DNA of 64,000 bases from Burkholderiales bacterium PBB2 (GTDB lineage Bacteria; Pseudomonadota; Gammaproteobacteria; Burkholderiales; Burkholderiaceae_C). The notes beneath the pieces were generated by a model. The model worked only from the letters and a program-made list of their open reading frames with translations. It searched no databases and was not told the origin of the DNA. Shown one piece after another: positions 44,385 through 53,290 of this stretch. The position numbers and the translations under genes are program-made. The first letter of the stretch is position 1. Every line of letters starts with the position of its first letter. The DNA lies in contig NKIM01000001.1 in the NCBI GenBank assembly GCA_002255955.1, forward strand, positions 1-64,000. The letters are read 5' to 3'.

Positions 44385-47300
44385 TCAATAACGGTAGTTG
44401 ACGGGGCTCAGCTGATCGCAGCGCAGGCCTTTGAGCTGCACCAGCGGGCGGCTCTTCTGGAAGCCCGAGCTGCCCTTGGCATCGATGCCGACCACGGCGT
44501 TGGCGCCGCTGTTGGTGCAGACGATGTGGCCTTGGGCAAAGGGGTCGGCCAGGTTCAGGCCCAGGCTTTGCAGCAGGGCGCGCACATCGAGCAGGTCGTC
44601 GGCGGGGTTGAAATCGGTGATCACATCGCCCGCATCGGCCATGCTGGTGTAGACGAACTGATCGCGGCCGGCGCCGCCGGTCAGGTTGTCGGCGCCGGGG
44701 CCGCCCTCGATGAGGTCGTCACCGACCGTGCCCACCAGGGAGTCGCGGCCGGCCGTGCCCTTGATGCTCTTGTACAGATTCAGGCCCAGCAGCAGCGGAT
44801 CATGATCGCTGGAGCGGAAGGGGTCAGCGCTGTAGTAGCCGGCCGGGTTGAAATCGGTGTTGTAGTCGATGACGGTCGGCTCGTCGGCATTGATGTGCCA
44901 GGACTCTGCGCCTGTGATCTTGGGCACGACGGCGGCGCTGCCGAAACCATGGTCCAGACGGCCGGCGAAGCCATCGAAGACATAGGAGTAATGCTCGGGG
45001 TCGATGCGGCCGACCAGGTCGACGATGGCGCCGCCCTGGGTCAGGATCTCGATCGGGTCTTCCTTGGCATAGGCATTGAAGTCACCGAGCAGGATCACAT
45101 CCTGCGTGCCGGCCGCGGCCTGCACCTGGTTGACGAAGACCTTGAGGCGCTGCGCCTGCTGCTGGCGGGTGGCGTTGTAGCAACCTTGCAGATCGCCCTG
45201 GTCGGCATCGGCGCCCGAGGCCCCGCTGCAGCTCTTGGACTTCAGGTGGTTGACCAGCACCGCGAAGCGCTCGCCGTTGGCCGCCTGGAAGGCTTGAGCC
45301 AGGGTCGGGCGGTTGTTGATGGGGTCGGTGTCCGACAGCGGCGCGCCCACCGGGCTCAGCTTGGCCGGCTTGTAAATCATGGCCACGCGGATGGCGTCAT
45401 CGCCGGTGTCGCCTGGCAAGGCGACCGAGGCGTAAGTGCCCGCGCCGAGCACGGCGTTGAGGCCGTCCACCAGGTTCTGCACGGCCACTTGGCCGTTGTT
45501 CTGGATCTCCATCAGGCCCACCACGTCGGCGTTCAGACGGCTCAGCGAGGCCACGATCTTGGACTTCTGGCGGGTGAACTCGTTGAGGTTGTCGGCGCCG
45601 CGGCAGTTGGCGGCCGAGCTGGCACCGCCCAGGCTGCAGCCCTGGCCGGTCTGGCCCGAGGCGGTCTGGCCGTTGGTGAAGGTGGTGAAAAAGTTCAGCA
45701 CATTGGCGCTGGCGATGCGCACATTGCCGCCCACGGCCGGCGCGGTCTGCGGGCGCGGATTGCTGCGCTGGAACTGCGGTGTGCCCACCGGCTGCAGGCG
45801 GTACATGGAGGCACCGGTGGCATTGCTGGTGGCGGGGCCGAAGTCGATCACGCCGGTCAGCGACTCGATCGTGTCACCGGCGCGCACCGTGTTGTCCTGG
45901 CCCATGAAGGGCACGGGGCTGGGGTTTTGCGCCAGGCTGTTGTCATCGAGGATGATGGCGCGGGCCAGATTGGCCTGAGCCAGGGCGTTGGCATCCGGGC
46001 CGGGTCGCAGGATGTTGGTCGGGTTCAGCAGACGGCCTCCGGCGGCCAGGGTCAGCTGGCCGTAGCGGCCCAGGAAGTAGTTCTGCTGCACGGTGATGGG
46101 GCCGGTCAGGGTGACCAGCATGCCCTCGTAGGCCTCTAGCGCGCCAGACGCCAGGCGGCTCAGGTCCACGGCCGTGGGCTCGATCTGGTGGCCGCTGCTC
46201 AGCACCGTCAGGCCGCTGATGTTCTTCAGCTGGGTGATGGTGCCCTGGCCGGCGGTGAACTCGGTGACCACCCCGCTGAGTTGCAGCTTCTGGCCCACGG
46301 CCACGGTGGGCGCGGTGCTGGTGAAGACGAAGATGCCGTCCGAGGTGGCGGGGTTGCCGTCGCCCAGCGGGTCTTGCAGGTAGAAGCCGGTGGGGCTCAG
46401 GTAGGTGACCACGCCGCCGGTGCTGACGCTCTGGTTCAGCAGCGGGCTGCTGGCGCCGCTGCCCTGGATGCTGTAGATGGGCGTGAGGCCGGCCACGTTC
46501 ACCTTGAAGCTGCAGACCGCCGTCTGCGCTTCGTTGTTGGCCCACTGCAGATTGAGGCTGTAGCTGCCGCCGCCGACCGAGGCATCCACCTCGATCTCGG
46601 CCGTGGCCACGCCGCCATCGGCCTGGGCCGGTGTGAAGGCGCCCAGGGTGATGCCGGCGGGCCAGTTGCCAGAGATGGCGCGGGCGTTGACGATGCTGTC
46701 AGCGTCGCTGGCCGTCACATTGAAGCGGCTGGTCTGGCCGGCCGTGGCCGAGCTGTCGGGGCAGACCGGCACGATGGGCTGGTCGCCCGGCACGCCGCCG
46801 CCGCAGACGTTCGCCGGCGCGGCCGAGTTGCGCAGCAGCGGGCTGCCGATGTCGAAGTCCTGGCTGTTGTTGTTGTCGTCCTTGCAGCCGGCGCTCTTGC
46901 GCAGGGCCGAGCTGGTGTTGCTGAGCGCCGGCGTGGGCGCGATTTCGAAGCCGTTGGCGCCGCCGTAACCGACCAGGTCGATGTAGCTGCTGGCGGCCGG
47001 GTTGGCGCCGCTCAGGGCGGTGCTGTTGGCCACCAGGGCGATCTTGCCGGCACTGGCGCTGAGGTTCAGGGTGCCGGTGCCGTCTTGCGTGGTGATGTCG
47101 GCACCGAGGCTGCCGCCCGTGCCTTGGCGGATCAGCAGGTAGCGGCCCGGCTGCAGCACGGTGTTGCTCAGATTGCTCAGGGCCGAGACGTTCCAGTTGC
47201 CGGTGCCGGTGGCGCTGGCGTACTGCAGCGAGTAGCCAGCCAGATTGACCGGCTGGCTGCCGGCGTTGAAGAGCTCGATGTAGTCATGCTTGAAGCTGGG

Positions 47301-47423
47301 GCTGCCTGTGGTGGCGCCGCCGCCGCCGTAGACCTGGCTGATGACCAGACCATTGCTTGACGCCAGGGCCCAGGGGGCGGCGAACGCAGTGGCCAGCAGG
47401 CCGACGAGGGTGTTCAGTTTCAT
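44385..47423 (-). CDS. ExeM/NucH-type extracellular endonuclease with LTD and RTX-like modules
   Basis: 1012 aa from the ATG at 47423. A signal peptide (LVGLLATAFAAPWALAS) is followed by a lamin-tail domain (VISQVYGGGGATTGSPSFKHDYIELFNAG). Middle beta domains follow, then the endonuclease/exonuclease/phosphatase domain with VGLMEIQNNG, LLGDFNAYAKEDPI and FRSSDHDPLLLGL. The C-terminus has GGPGADNLTGGAGRDQF, a Ca-binding RTX-like nonapeptide block, and ends with a short basic tail (RYR-type). Known ExeM/NucH relatives degrade extracellular DNA in biofilms or for nutrition. The RTX-like block suggests calcium-assisted folding outside the cell; the export route is through the Sec signal. Confidence 0.92.
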   Translation of the reverse strand: MKLNTLVGLLATAFAAPWALASSNGLVISQVYGGGGATTGSPSFKHDYIELFNAGSQPVNLAGYSLQYASATGTGNWNVSALSNLSNTVLQPGRYLLIRQGTGGSLGADITTQDGTGTLNLSASAGKIALVANSTALSGANPAASSYIDLVGYGGANGFEIAPTPALSNTSSALRKSAGCKDDNNNSQDFDIGSPLLRNSAAPANVCGGGVPGDQPIVPVCPDSSATAGQTSRFNVTASDADSIVNARAISGNWPAGITLGAFTPAQADGGVATAEIEVDASVGGGSYSLNLQWANNEAQTAVCSFKVNVAGLTPIYSIQGSGASSPLLNQSVSTGGVVTYLSPTGFYLQDPLGDGNPATSDGIFVFTSTAPTVAVGQKLQLSGVVTEFTAGQGTITQLKNISGLTVLSSGHQIEPTAVDLSRLASGALEAYEGMLVTLTGPITVQQNYFLGRYGQLTLAAGGRLLNPTNILRPGPDANALAQANLARAIILDDNSLAQNPSPVPFMGQDNTVRAGDTIESLTGVIDFGPATSNATGASMYRLQPVGTPQFQRSNPRPQTAPAVGGNVRIASANVLNFFTTFTNGQTASGQTGQGCSLGGASSAANCRGADNLNEFTRQKSKIVASLSRLNADVVGLMEIQNNGQVAVQNLVDGLNAVLGAGTYASVALPGDTGDDAIRVAMIYKPAKLSPVGAPLSDTDPINNRPTLAQAFQAANGERFAVLVNHLKSKSCSGASGADADQGDLQGCYNATRQQQAQRLKVFVNQVQAAAGTQDVILLGDFNAYAKEDPIEILTQGGAIVDLVGRIDPEHYSYVFDGFAGRLDHGFGSAAVVPKITGAESWHINADEPTVIDYNTDFNPAGYYSADPFRSSDHDPLLLGLNLYKSIKGTAGRDSLVGTVGDDLIEGGPGADNLTGGAGRDQFVYTSMADAGDVITDFNPADDLLDVRALLQSLGLNLADPFAQGHIVCTNSGANAVVGIDAKGSSGFQKSRPLVQLKGLRCDQLSPVNYRY

Positions 47424-47807
47424 GAGGACTCCGACATGAAAAGAAGAAAAAGAAAAGGGAATGGACGGACGTGGTGGTGAACGACACAGCAGCCCCGGCA
47501 CCCAAGCCGAGCCGAGCCGAGCCGCAAACAAACGTTTGCCAGAGCATGTTTTGATGATTTCAAGCCCAGCACAATAGATGCTAGTGCGGATAGATGACAA
47601 CTTGAGACACCCGAAACACGGGGGCAGCCGGGGCGCGCCAGCCCGGGCACAGGGCCGCGCCAGTCTGCTGACAAGGCCCGACGGGCGCGCCTCCTAAAAT
47701 CCGCCCCAGCATCGCCAGCCGCGCCAGGCCTGCCGGCCTGCCTGCTGAAACTACGGGCCCTTCCTTCTGATCGCCGCCCGACCCCGCCCCAACCCGCTCT
47801 CGACTCC
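47424..47807. other. Divergent intergenic region between the nuclease and the ABC exporter
   Basis: 384 bp with no credible gene. It holds a short tandem repeat of AGCCG units at 47505-47524 and an AT-richer stretch around 47525-47600 that could carry promoters for either direction. I could not assign a -10/-35 with confidence. Confidence 0.6.
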
Positions 47808-49559
47808 ATGACCCTGACCCAGATGCTCGCCGGCTTTGTGCGCCGGCATTGGCCGGCCTATGCCGGTTCGGCCCTGATGCTGGCCGGCATTGCCCTGCTG
47901 ATCGTCTGGATCCCCCGCCAGGTGGGCCAGGTGGTGGACGGCCTGGTGGCCGGCCGATTGCAAGGCGCAGCCCTGCTGCAGGAGCTGGCCCTGCTGGTGG
48001 GCGCGGGGGTCTGCATCTACCTGTTGCGCGTGGGCTGGCGCCTGGCCCTGTTCGCCGCCGCCTACCGCCTGGGCCAGCAGTTGCGCACCCGGCTCTATGC
48101 CCGGCTCAGCCTGCAGGGCCCGGCCTACTTCCAGGCCAAGCGCACCGGCGACCTGATGGCCCTGGCCACCAACGACATCGACGCCGTCGAGATGGCTGCC
48201 GGCGAAGCCCTGCTCGCCGCCTTTGACGGCAGCCTGACCCTGCTGCTGGTGCTCTTGATGATGACCGTGGGCGTGGACTGGCGCCTGGGTCTGGCCACCT
48301 TGATTCCTTTTCCCTTCATGGCCTTTGCTTTCTGGCGCATCTCCAACCATGTGCACCATGCCTGGCAAAGCTCCCTGGCCCAGTTCTCTGGCCTGAACCA
48401 GCATGTGCAAGAAGGCCTGAGCGGCGTGCGCACCCTGCGCGCCCTGGGCCTGCTGCCGCGCAACACCCGCCAGTTCAGCGAGCTGGCGGCCGGCGCCGGC
48501 GAGGCCAGCTTCCAGGCCCAGCGCTGGGAAGCGGCGTTCGAGCCCGCCGTCGGCATGACCCTGAGCGCGGCCATGGCCATCGCCCTGGGCCTGGGCGGCT
48601 GGCTGGTGGCGCGCCAGGAGCTGAGCATCGGCCAGCTGACCTCCTTCACCATGTACCTGGGCCAGCTGATCTGGCCCATGTTCGCTGCCGGCTGGGTGCT
48701 GTCCCTGCTGGAGCGCGGCCGCGCCGCCTGGGACCGCCTGGGCCCGGTGCTGGAAGCGCCGCTGAGCTTGCAAGACGAAGGCCAGGCCGAGCTGCCACCG
48801 GCCGCCACCCTGCGCTTCGAGGGCGTCAGCTTCAGCTACCCCGAGGCCCAGAAAGCCGCGCTGCAAGACATCACACTGGCGCTGCCGCCCGGCCAGACCC
48901 TGGGCCTGGTCGGCCCGACCGGATCGGGCAAATCCACCCTCTTGCGCCTGCTGCTGCGCCAGTTCGAGCCCAGCCAAGGCCAGATCACCTTCGGGGGCCA
49001 GGTCTTGCCTGCGCTGCGCCTGGCCGCGTTGCGGCGAGCCCTGGCCTGGGTGCCGCAAGAACCGTTTCTGTTCTCGGCCCGCATTGCCGAGAACATCGCC
49101 CTGGCCCGGCCCGAGGCCAGCGCCGCTGAGGTCGAAGAAGCCGCACGCCTGGCCGCCGTGCACGAGGACATCCTGCGCCTGCCGCAGGGCTATGCCACCG
49201 AGATCGGCGAGCGCGGCGTGACGCTCTCGGGCGGCCAACGACAGCGGGTGGCGATTGCGCGGGCCTTGCTGGCCGATGCGCCGGTGCTGCTCCTTGATGA
49301 TGCGCTTTCGGCCGTGGACACCGGCACCGAGACTCAAATCCTCGAGCACCTGCGCGAGCTGCGCCGCCAGCGCCCCGAGCACAGCGCCATCATCGTCAGC
49401 CACCGCCTGAGCGCGGTCATGGAGGCTGATCAGATCCTGGTGCTGCGCGGCGGCCGCATCACCGAGCGCGGCAGCCACGCCGAGCTGCTCGCCCTGGGTG
49501 GCTGGTATGCCACGCAGTGGCGCTATCAACAACTGGAGGCCAGCCTTGACGCACTCTGA
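47808..49559 (+). CDS. ABC exporter half-transporter A (MdlA-like)
   Basis: 583 aa. The N-terminal exporter TM domain has about six helices (first MLAGIALLIVWIPRQVGQVV). The ATPase has Walker A GPTGSGKST, Q-loop WVPQEPFLFSA, signature LSGGQRQRVAIARALL, Walker B VLLLDDALSAVDTGTE and the H-loop IIVSHRLSAV. The Walker B here ends in Asp-Asp and not Asp-Glu (LLLDDAL), the sign of a degenerate site typical of one half of heterodimeric exporters. Its stop overlaps the partner gene. Probable substrate: lipid or drug; unknown. Confidence 0.94.
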   Translation: MTLTQMLAGFVRRHWPAYAGSALMLAGIALLIVWIPRQVGQVVDGLVAGRLQGAALLQELALLVGAGVCIYLLRVGWRLALFAAAYRLGQQLRTRLYARLSLQGPAYFQAKRTGDLMALATNDIDAVEMAAGEALLAAFDGSLTLLLVLLMMTVGVDWRLGLATLIPFPFMAFAFWRISNHVHHAWQSSLAQFSGLNQHVQEGLSGVRTLRALGLLPRNTRQFSELAAGAGEASFQAQRWEAAFEPAVGMTLSAAMAIALGLGGWLVARQELSIGQLTSFTMYLGQLIWPMFAAGWVLSLLERGRAAWDRLGPVLEAPLSLQDEGQAELPPAATLRFEGVSFSYPEAQKAALQDITLALPPGQTLGLVGPTGSGKSTLLRLLLRQFEPSQGQITFGGQVLPALRLAALRRALAWVPQEPFLFSARIAENIALARPEASAAEVEEAARLAAVHEDILRLPQGYATEIGERGVTLSGGQRQRVAIARALLADAPVLLLDDALSAVDTGTETQILEHLRELRRQRPEHSAIIVSHRLSAVMEADQILVLRGGRITERGSHAELLALGGWYATQWRYQQLEASLDAL

Positions 49560-51366
49560 CACCGCCGCGGCAGGCAGCGACAGCAAGAACGAAAACAACA
49601 GCAACCCCGCCGAAGCCCGCAAGCCCGACTCGCCCTGGGCGGCGGTCGGCTTGCTGATGGAAGCCGCCCAACCCGAGCGGCCCCAGCTCTGGCGCGGCTT
49701 GGCCTGGCTGATCACGGCTGCCGGCCTGGAAGCACTGGGGCCCATCCTCGGCAAGCACTACATCGACGCCTATTTGCTACCCGGCAATTTCGACGTACAG
49801 GCCATGGCCAGCCTGCTGGCCGCCCTGCTGCTGACCGGCTGGGCCGCCAGCTGGATCCGCTTTGCCCAGCTCAGCCGCATGGCCGGGGTGGCGCGGCGCT
49901 CGGTGCAGCGCCTGCGCGAGCGGGTCTACAACCATGTGCTGGCCCTGCCCATGGCCTTCTTCGACCGCGCCATCACCGGCCAACTGGTCAGCCGCGTCAC
50001 CAACGACAGCGAGGCGGTCAACACCCTGTACCGCCAGGTGCTGTACGTGATGCTCGACTCCAGCATCGTCGTGCTCGGTTCGCTGATCGCCATGGCCTGG
50101 CTGGACTGGCGGCTGATGCTGATCGTGGCCATGCTGGTGCCGGCCATGCTGATCATCATCAGCATCTACCGCCGCCTCAGCGCGCCGGCCGTGGCGCGTG
50201 CGCGTGAGCTGCGCAGCGACATCAACGCGCAGATGGCCGAGAGCATGGCCGGCATGGCCATGCTGCAATCGGCCGGCGCCGCGCCGCGCTTCAGCGCCCG
50301 CTTCGAGGCCACCAATGCCCAGCATCGCGCGGCCCGCCTGCGCGAGCTCAGCGCCAATGCCTGGCTGCTGCGCCCAGCCCTCGATTTGCTCAATGTACTG
50401 CTGCTGGTGACCGTGATCTACGGCTTCGGCCAGCGCGATCTGAGCGGCTTGGAGGTGGGCTTGCTCTACGCTTTCCTGAGCTACATCGCCCGCGTGGTCG
50501 AACCGCTGAGCCAGATCACCTTGCAGTTCAGCCAGCTGCAGCAATCGATGATTGCCGCCGCACGCGTGCGCAGCCTCTTGCAGGAAACCGCATCGGTCAC
50601 CAGCGCGCAAGAAGCCAGCCGGCGCATCGAGGCCGGCGAGATCCGCATCGAAAACCTGGCGTTCAGCTACCAGCCCGGCCGCCCGGTGCTGGAGCGCCTG
50701 AACCTGCACTTCGAGCCCGGCAGCTTTGTCGGCATCGTCGGCCACACCGGCAGCGGCAAATCCACCCTGCTCTCCCTGCTGCTGCGCTTTTATGCGCCCC
50801 AGCAAGGCCGCATCACGATCGACGGCCAGGCCCTGGACAGCGTGCCCGACGAGGCTTTCCGCAGCGCCGTGGGCCTGGTGCCGCAAGAGCCCTATCTGAT
50901 GGCCGCCAGCGCACGCGAGAACATCACCATGGGCCGCGCCGACATCAGCGAAGCCCAGATGCGCGAGGCCGCCCACGCCGCCCGCATCGACGACTTCCTG
51001 TCCGCCCTGCCGCAGGGTTATGACACCTTGCTCGGTGAAGGCGGCGCCCGCGTCTCCACCGGCCAGAAGCAGCTGATCGCCATGGCCCGCGCCCTGGCCG
51101 GCGCACCCAAGATTTTGTTCCTCGACGAAGCCACCTCCAACATCGACAGCGCCACCGAACAAATCGTCGGCGAAGCCCTGACGGCGCTGCGCGGCCGCGT
51201 CACCGTGGTCGCCATCGCCCACCGCCTCTCCACCATCCGCGACGCCGATCAGATCGTCGTCCTCAACCACGGCCATTTGGTCGAACGCGGCAGCCACAGC
51301 GAGCTGATGGCGATCGAGGGCGGGCTGTATCAGAGGTTGGTGCAGTTGCAGGATTTGAGTGAGTGA
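49546..51366 (+). CDS. ABC exporter half-transporter B (MdlB-like)
   Basis: 606 aa from a TTG start, chosen because GGAGG lies 6 bp upstream and it overlaps the partner stop by 14 bp; the longer frame starts inside the partner. The TM domain is followed by Walker A GHTGSGKST, Q-loop LVPQEPYLMAA, a signature reading VSTGQKQLIAMARAL (STGQK replaces SGGQ) and a canonical Walker B ILFLDEATSNID with His in VVAIAHRLSTI. The two halves are complementary: A carries the intact LSGGQ and B the catalytic Glu, as in heterodimeric exporters with one active site. Confidence 0.93.
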   Translation: MTHSDTAAAGSDSKNENNSNPAEARKPDSPWAAVGLLMEAAQPERPQLWRGLAWLITAAGLEALGPILGKHYIDAYLLPGNFDVQAMASLLAALLLTGWAASWIRFAQLSRMAGVARRSVQRLRERVYNHVLALPMAFFDRAITGQLVSRVTNDSEAVNTLYRQVLYVMLDSSIVVLGSLIAMAWLDWRLMLIVAMLVPAMLIIISIYRRLSAPAVARARELRSDINAQMAESMAGMAMLQSAGAAPRFSARFEATNAQHRAARLRELSANAWLLRPALDLLNVLLLVTVIYGFGQRDLSGLEVGLLYAFLSYIARVVEPLSQITLQFSQLQQSMIAAARVRSLLQETASVTSAQEASRRIEAGEIRIENLAFSYQPGRPVLERLNLHFEPGSFVGIVGHTGSGKSTLLSLLLRFYAPQQGRITIDGQALDSVPDEAFRSAVGLVPQEPYLMAASARENITMGRADISEAQMREAAHAARIDDFLSALPQGYDTLLGEGGARVSTGQKQLIAMARALAGAPKILFLDEATSNIDSATEQIVGEALTALRGRVTVVAIAHRLSTIRDADQIVVLNHGHLVERGSHSELMAIEGGLYQRLVQLQDLSE

Positions 51367-51371
51367 GCGAG

Positions 51372-51465
51372 TGAGGCGGGAGGATGTGAACAGGTGAGCG
51401 GGTGACCTGGTGAGCGCGTGACCTGGCGAGCGGGTGAACTGCCGTGAATCGGTGAGTGACGACTG
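51372..51465. repeat. Degenerate GTGA/GTGACCTGG direct repeats
   Basis: Ten-base units such as GTGAACAGGTGA, GCGGGTGACCTG, GTGAGCGCGTGACCTG and GCGAGCGGGTGAACTG follow the ABC gene stop. They resemble the repeats after ruvC at 43105. Confidence 0.7.
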
Positions 51466-51579
51466 AAACAACGCGCGAGTTGATGGCAACATCCACGCCA
51501 ATTCAGGCGGCCAAGCGCGAACTCCCAACGGCCCGTTCCTACATCTGTAACAAATGCGCCTTTTGAGTCGGATTTAATA

Positions 51580-51595
51580 CTGTATGAACCACCAG
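51580..51595. promoter_or_regulatory. LexA-like box near the first cassette core site
   Basis: CTGTATGAACCACCAG matches the CTGT-N8-ACAG frame except for C in place of A at the start of the right half; the left half TACTGTAT is strong. It lies 110 bp before the first GTTRRRY site. SOS control of integron integrases is known, but no integrase gene accompanies it here. Confidence 0.35.
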
Positions 51596-51704
51596 ATCAA
51601 TCACGTCAACGCATTGATTCACAAGGGCTTTCAGACTGTTTCGCTTCCGGAGTTCGGGCGACAGCTGTTTGAATTCGGGCGCAATTTTGTCGCCCCAAAT
51701 TAAC

Positions 51705-51711
51705 GTTAGAC
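51705..51711 (+). other. First cassette core site (GTTAGAC)
   Basis: GTTAGAC fits GTTRRRY and is preceded by AAC. No matching RYYYAAC box lies at the usual distance upstream, so it could be an attI-like or truncated attC site marking the left end of the array. The first cassette ORF starts 28 bp downstream. Confidence 0.55.
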
Positions 51712-51738
51712 AGCGCCCAACAACACCTGCCTTCTTCG

Positions 51739-52146
51739 ATGCAGCCAAAGACAGCACGTTTTCTTACGTCAGCAATCGTCGGCGCGAGCCTGTGCGGCGC
51801 TGTACTGTTCTGTGAGCTGATGTTGAATCGGGCCGAAGGCATTGCTATCCAATCCCATCAAAAGCGATGGGATTGTTGGGCTCGGGAAACCAGCAAAGTG
51901 CCCGCTTGCACAGCAATGCAAAAGTTAGGGCCGATGGAAGACGCTGACTTCTGCGAAGCGGCTGTTGCCGTCTGCAAGGCTAGTGGACTCAACGACAAAG
52001 TCAATCACGCCGAGGAACGCCTATTGATATGGGACAGACTTGCTCGGTCGCTTCGCATAGTGGTTCTCGCATCTGCCGCCTGCTCGCTACTTTGGTTCTT
52101 GCGGGCGGGCGTTGTTCGACGTACTTCGCAGAGAACAAGGAGCTAA
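51739..52146 (+). CDS. Cassette ORF 1: two-TM protein of unknown function
   Basis: 135 aa. One hydrophobic segment near the start (FLTSAIVGASLCGAVLFCEL) and one near the end (IVVLASAACSLLWFLRAGVV) flank a polar loop of about 70 residues with several Cys (WDCWARE, VPACTAMQ, DFCEAAVAVCK). It is predicted to be an inner-membrane protein with an extracytoplasmic loop. It matches no family I recognise. It sits between the first core site and a complete attC-like site, which is where cassette genes lie. Confidence 0.65.
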   Translation: MQPKTARFLTSAIVGASLCGAVLFCELMLNRAEGIAIQSHQKRWDCWARETSKVPACTAMQKLGPMEDADFCEAAVAVCKASGLNDKVNHAEERLLIWDRLARSLRIVVLASAACSLLWFLRAGVVRRTSQRTRS

Positions 52147-52180
52147 GCGTCTTGCCAATTTCTATAGGCAAGTTGACTCG

Positions 52181-52291
52181 GTCTAACTGGTCGCTCGAGT
52201 GGACCTCCGCCAGCTGGCCGCGCTACGCTGCCTGTATATTTTCAGCTCCGCGCGGCCAACTGGCTACGGCCCCTCAGCTTCAACGTTAAAC
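52181..52291 (+). other. attC-like site 1 (111 bp)
   Basis: Starts GTCTAAC (52181-52187, fits RYYYAAC) and ends GTTAAAC (52285-52291, fits GTTRRRY). Internal inverted segments include CCAGCTGGCCGCG and CGCGGCCAACTGG. Confidence 0.82.
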
Positions 52292-52297
52292 AGCGCC

Positions 52298-52786
52298 ATG
52301 ACGATTACCAGCGTCCGCATCTACTACTGCCCCGCCGAAAGGCGCCGCGAGCAGCGGTTGACGCGAACCCATTGGGGTTTCGCAGAATGGTTCGAGCGTC
52401 GGCTGAAGCCCATCCGCGAGGAACTGCGGGGTCCGGAAGCCAAGGGCGTGAACATCGTCAATCTCATGTTGCGCGAGATACCGGAACACGCGCCGCAACC
52501 GAATCAATGGCTCCAACGCCTGAATACCTTCGAGTTCAATTTCGTCTGTGACTTGCGACCATTGGACGCCGGAACTCCGTTGGAAAACATTTCCAAACTG
52601 CTGCCGTTCTACGCATCAATTGCAGCTCAGGCCCCATGGCCGCAGGTGCGCGCGCTTGGCATAGAGCTCGCACGGCCGCTTAGCGAGGAGGACCGACGAA
52701 CGCTTCGGCCGTTCTTGCAGTGGCCACGCGGCCCGGGTGGAGAGGGCTACATCGGGCGTCTACTTGGTGGGGCAAATGCTGTTTAA
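52298..52786 (+). CDS. Cassette ORF 2: unknown soluble protein
   Basis: 162 aa from the ATG 6 bp after the attC core site. The longer frame would start inside the attC and is rejected. It is soluble, Arg/Pro/Leu-rich, with VRIYYCPAERRREQRLTRTH at the start and LNTFEFNFVCDLRPLDAGTP in the middle. No family recognised. The TAA stop lies within the next RYYYAAC box, a normal compact cassette layout. Confidence 0.7.
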   Translation: MTITSVRIYYCPAERRREQRLTRTHWGFAEWFERRLKPIREELRGPEAKGVNIVNLMLREIPEHAPQPNQWLQRLNTFEFNFVCDLRPLDAGTPLENISKLLPFYASIAAQAPWPQVRALGIELARPLSEEDRRTLRPFLQWPRGPGGEGYIGRLLGGANAV

Positions 52787-52837
52787 CCTTTCACTGCAGC
52801 GGACGGCTTTGCCGTCCGATGAGCTCGCACGTTAGGC
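52781..52837 (+). other. attC-like site 2 (57 bp, most classical)
   Basis: GTTTAAC (52781-52787) and GTTAGGC (52831-52837) bound a short palindrome with a near-perfect centre, CGGACGGC-TTT-GCCGTCCG. Size and structure match the short attC sites of mobile integrons. Confidence 0.92.
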
Positions 52838-52842
52838 TCCGC

Positions 52843-53289
52843 ATGAGCGAAAACGGAAACGAGTTTTACCTGCAAGTGGCATTTGCCCTTTCTGGATGCC
52901 AGCTTGTCGAGCAACAACTCAAGCTCTACATCTCAGAAGCGCTGGAGCTTGCGCAAAAGTGCATTGGCAGTCGCATGCCGTTCAAAATGAACGGCGAAGA
53001 TTATGAAGATGCTTCGCTAGAAAGATTGATTGAAGTATTCAAGAAGCTCAGCAACAACGCCGCGTTAGTTGGGGAGCTTCGTCGATTCAAAGATGAACGC
53101 AATTTTCTGAGTCACAAAGGCATCTCACATTGCTTAGATCCAGATGGCGAGCTCTTTGAAACAACAGCCGCAGATTTTCAAGCAAGGCTTCAATCCGTCC
53201 AGAGTGAAGCCAATCGGTTGTATATGGCAATCCATGAGGAAGCCAATCACTTCCGAGGCCATCTATATTTTGGGGAGTTTCCGGAGTGA
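52843..53289 (+). CDS. Cassette ORF 3: HEPN-like helical protein
   Basis: 148 aa from the ATG 5 bp after the core site. It is largely helical (LVEQQLKLYISEALELAQKC, LERLIEVFKKLSNNAALVGE) and contains FKDERNFLSHKGISH, where RNFLSH fits the R-x4-6-H motif of HEPN domains with the usual polar residue after Arg. HEPN proteins include RNase toxins and nucleotide-binding partners, but many non-toxic cytoplasmic families share this motif, so activity is inference. No antitoxin-like partner (for example MNT) is seen in the adjacent cassettes. Confidence 0.7.
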   Translation: MSENGNEFYLQVAFALSGCQLVEQQLKLYISEALELAQKCIGSRMPFKMNGEDYEDASLERLIEVFKKLSNNAALVGELRRFKDERNFLSHKGISHCLDPDGELFETTAADFQARLQSVQSEANRLYMAIHEEANHFRGHLYFGEFPE

Positions 53290-53290
53290 A

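Larger units (their letters stand above)
51367..51700. other. Gene-free lead-in to the cassette array
   Basis: Begins with GTGA-rich repeats, then A+T-richer sequence with short frames only. It holds a LexA-like box (51580-51595). I searched both strands by eye for an integron integrase (tyrosine-recombinase motifs) and found none. Confidence 0.7.

Noticed and set aside
51539-51757. 72-codon minus-strand frame at the array's left end as an integrase remnant
   Set aside because: No tyrosine-recombinase motif (R...HxxR...Y) is recognisable in it.
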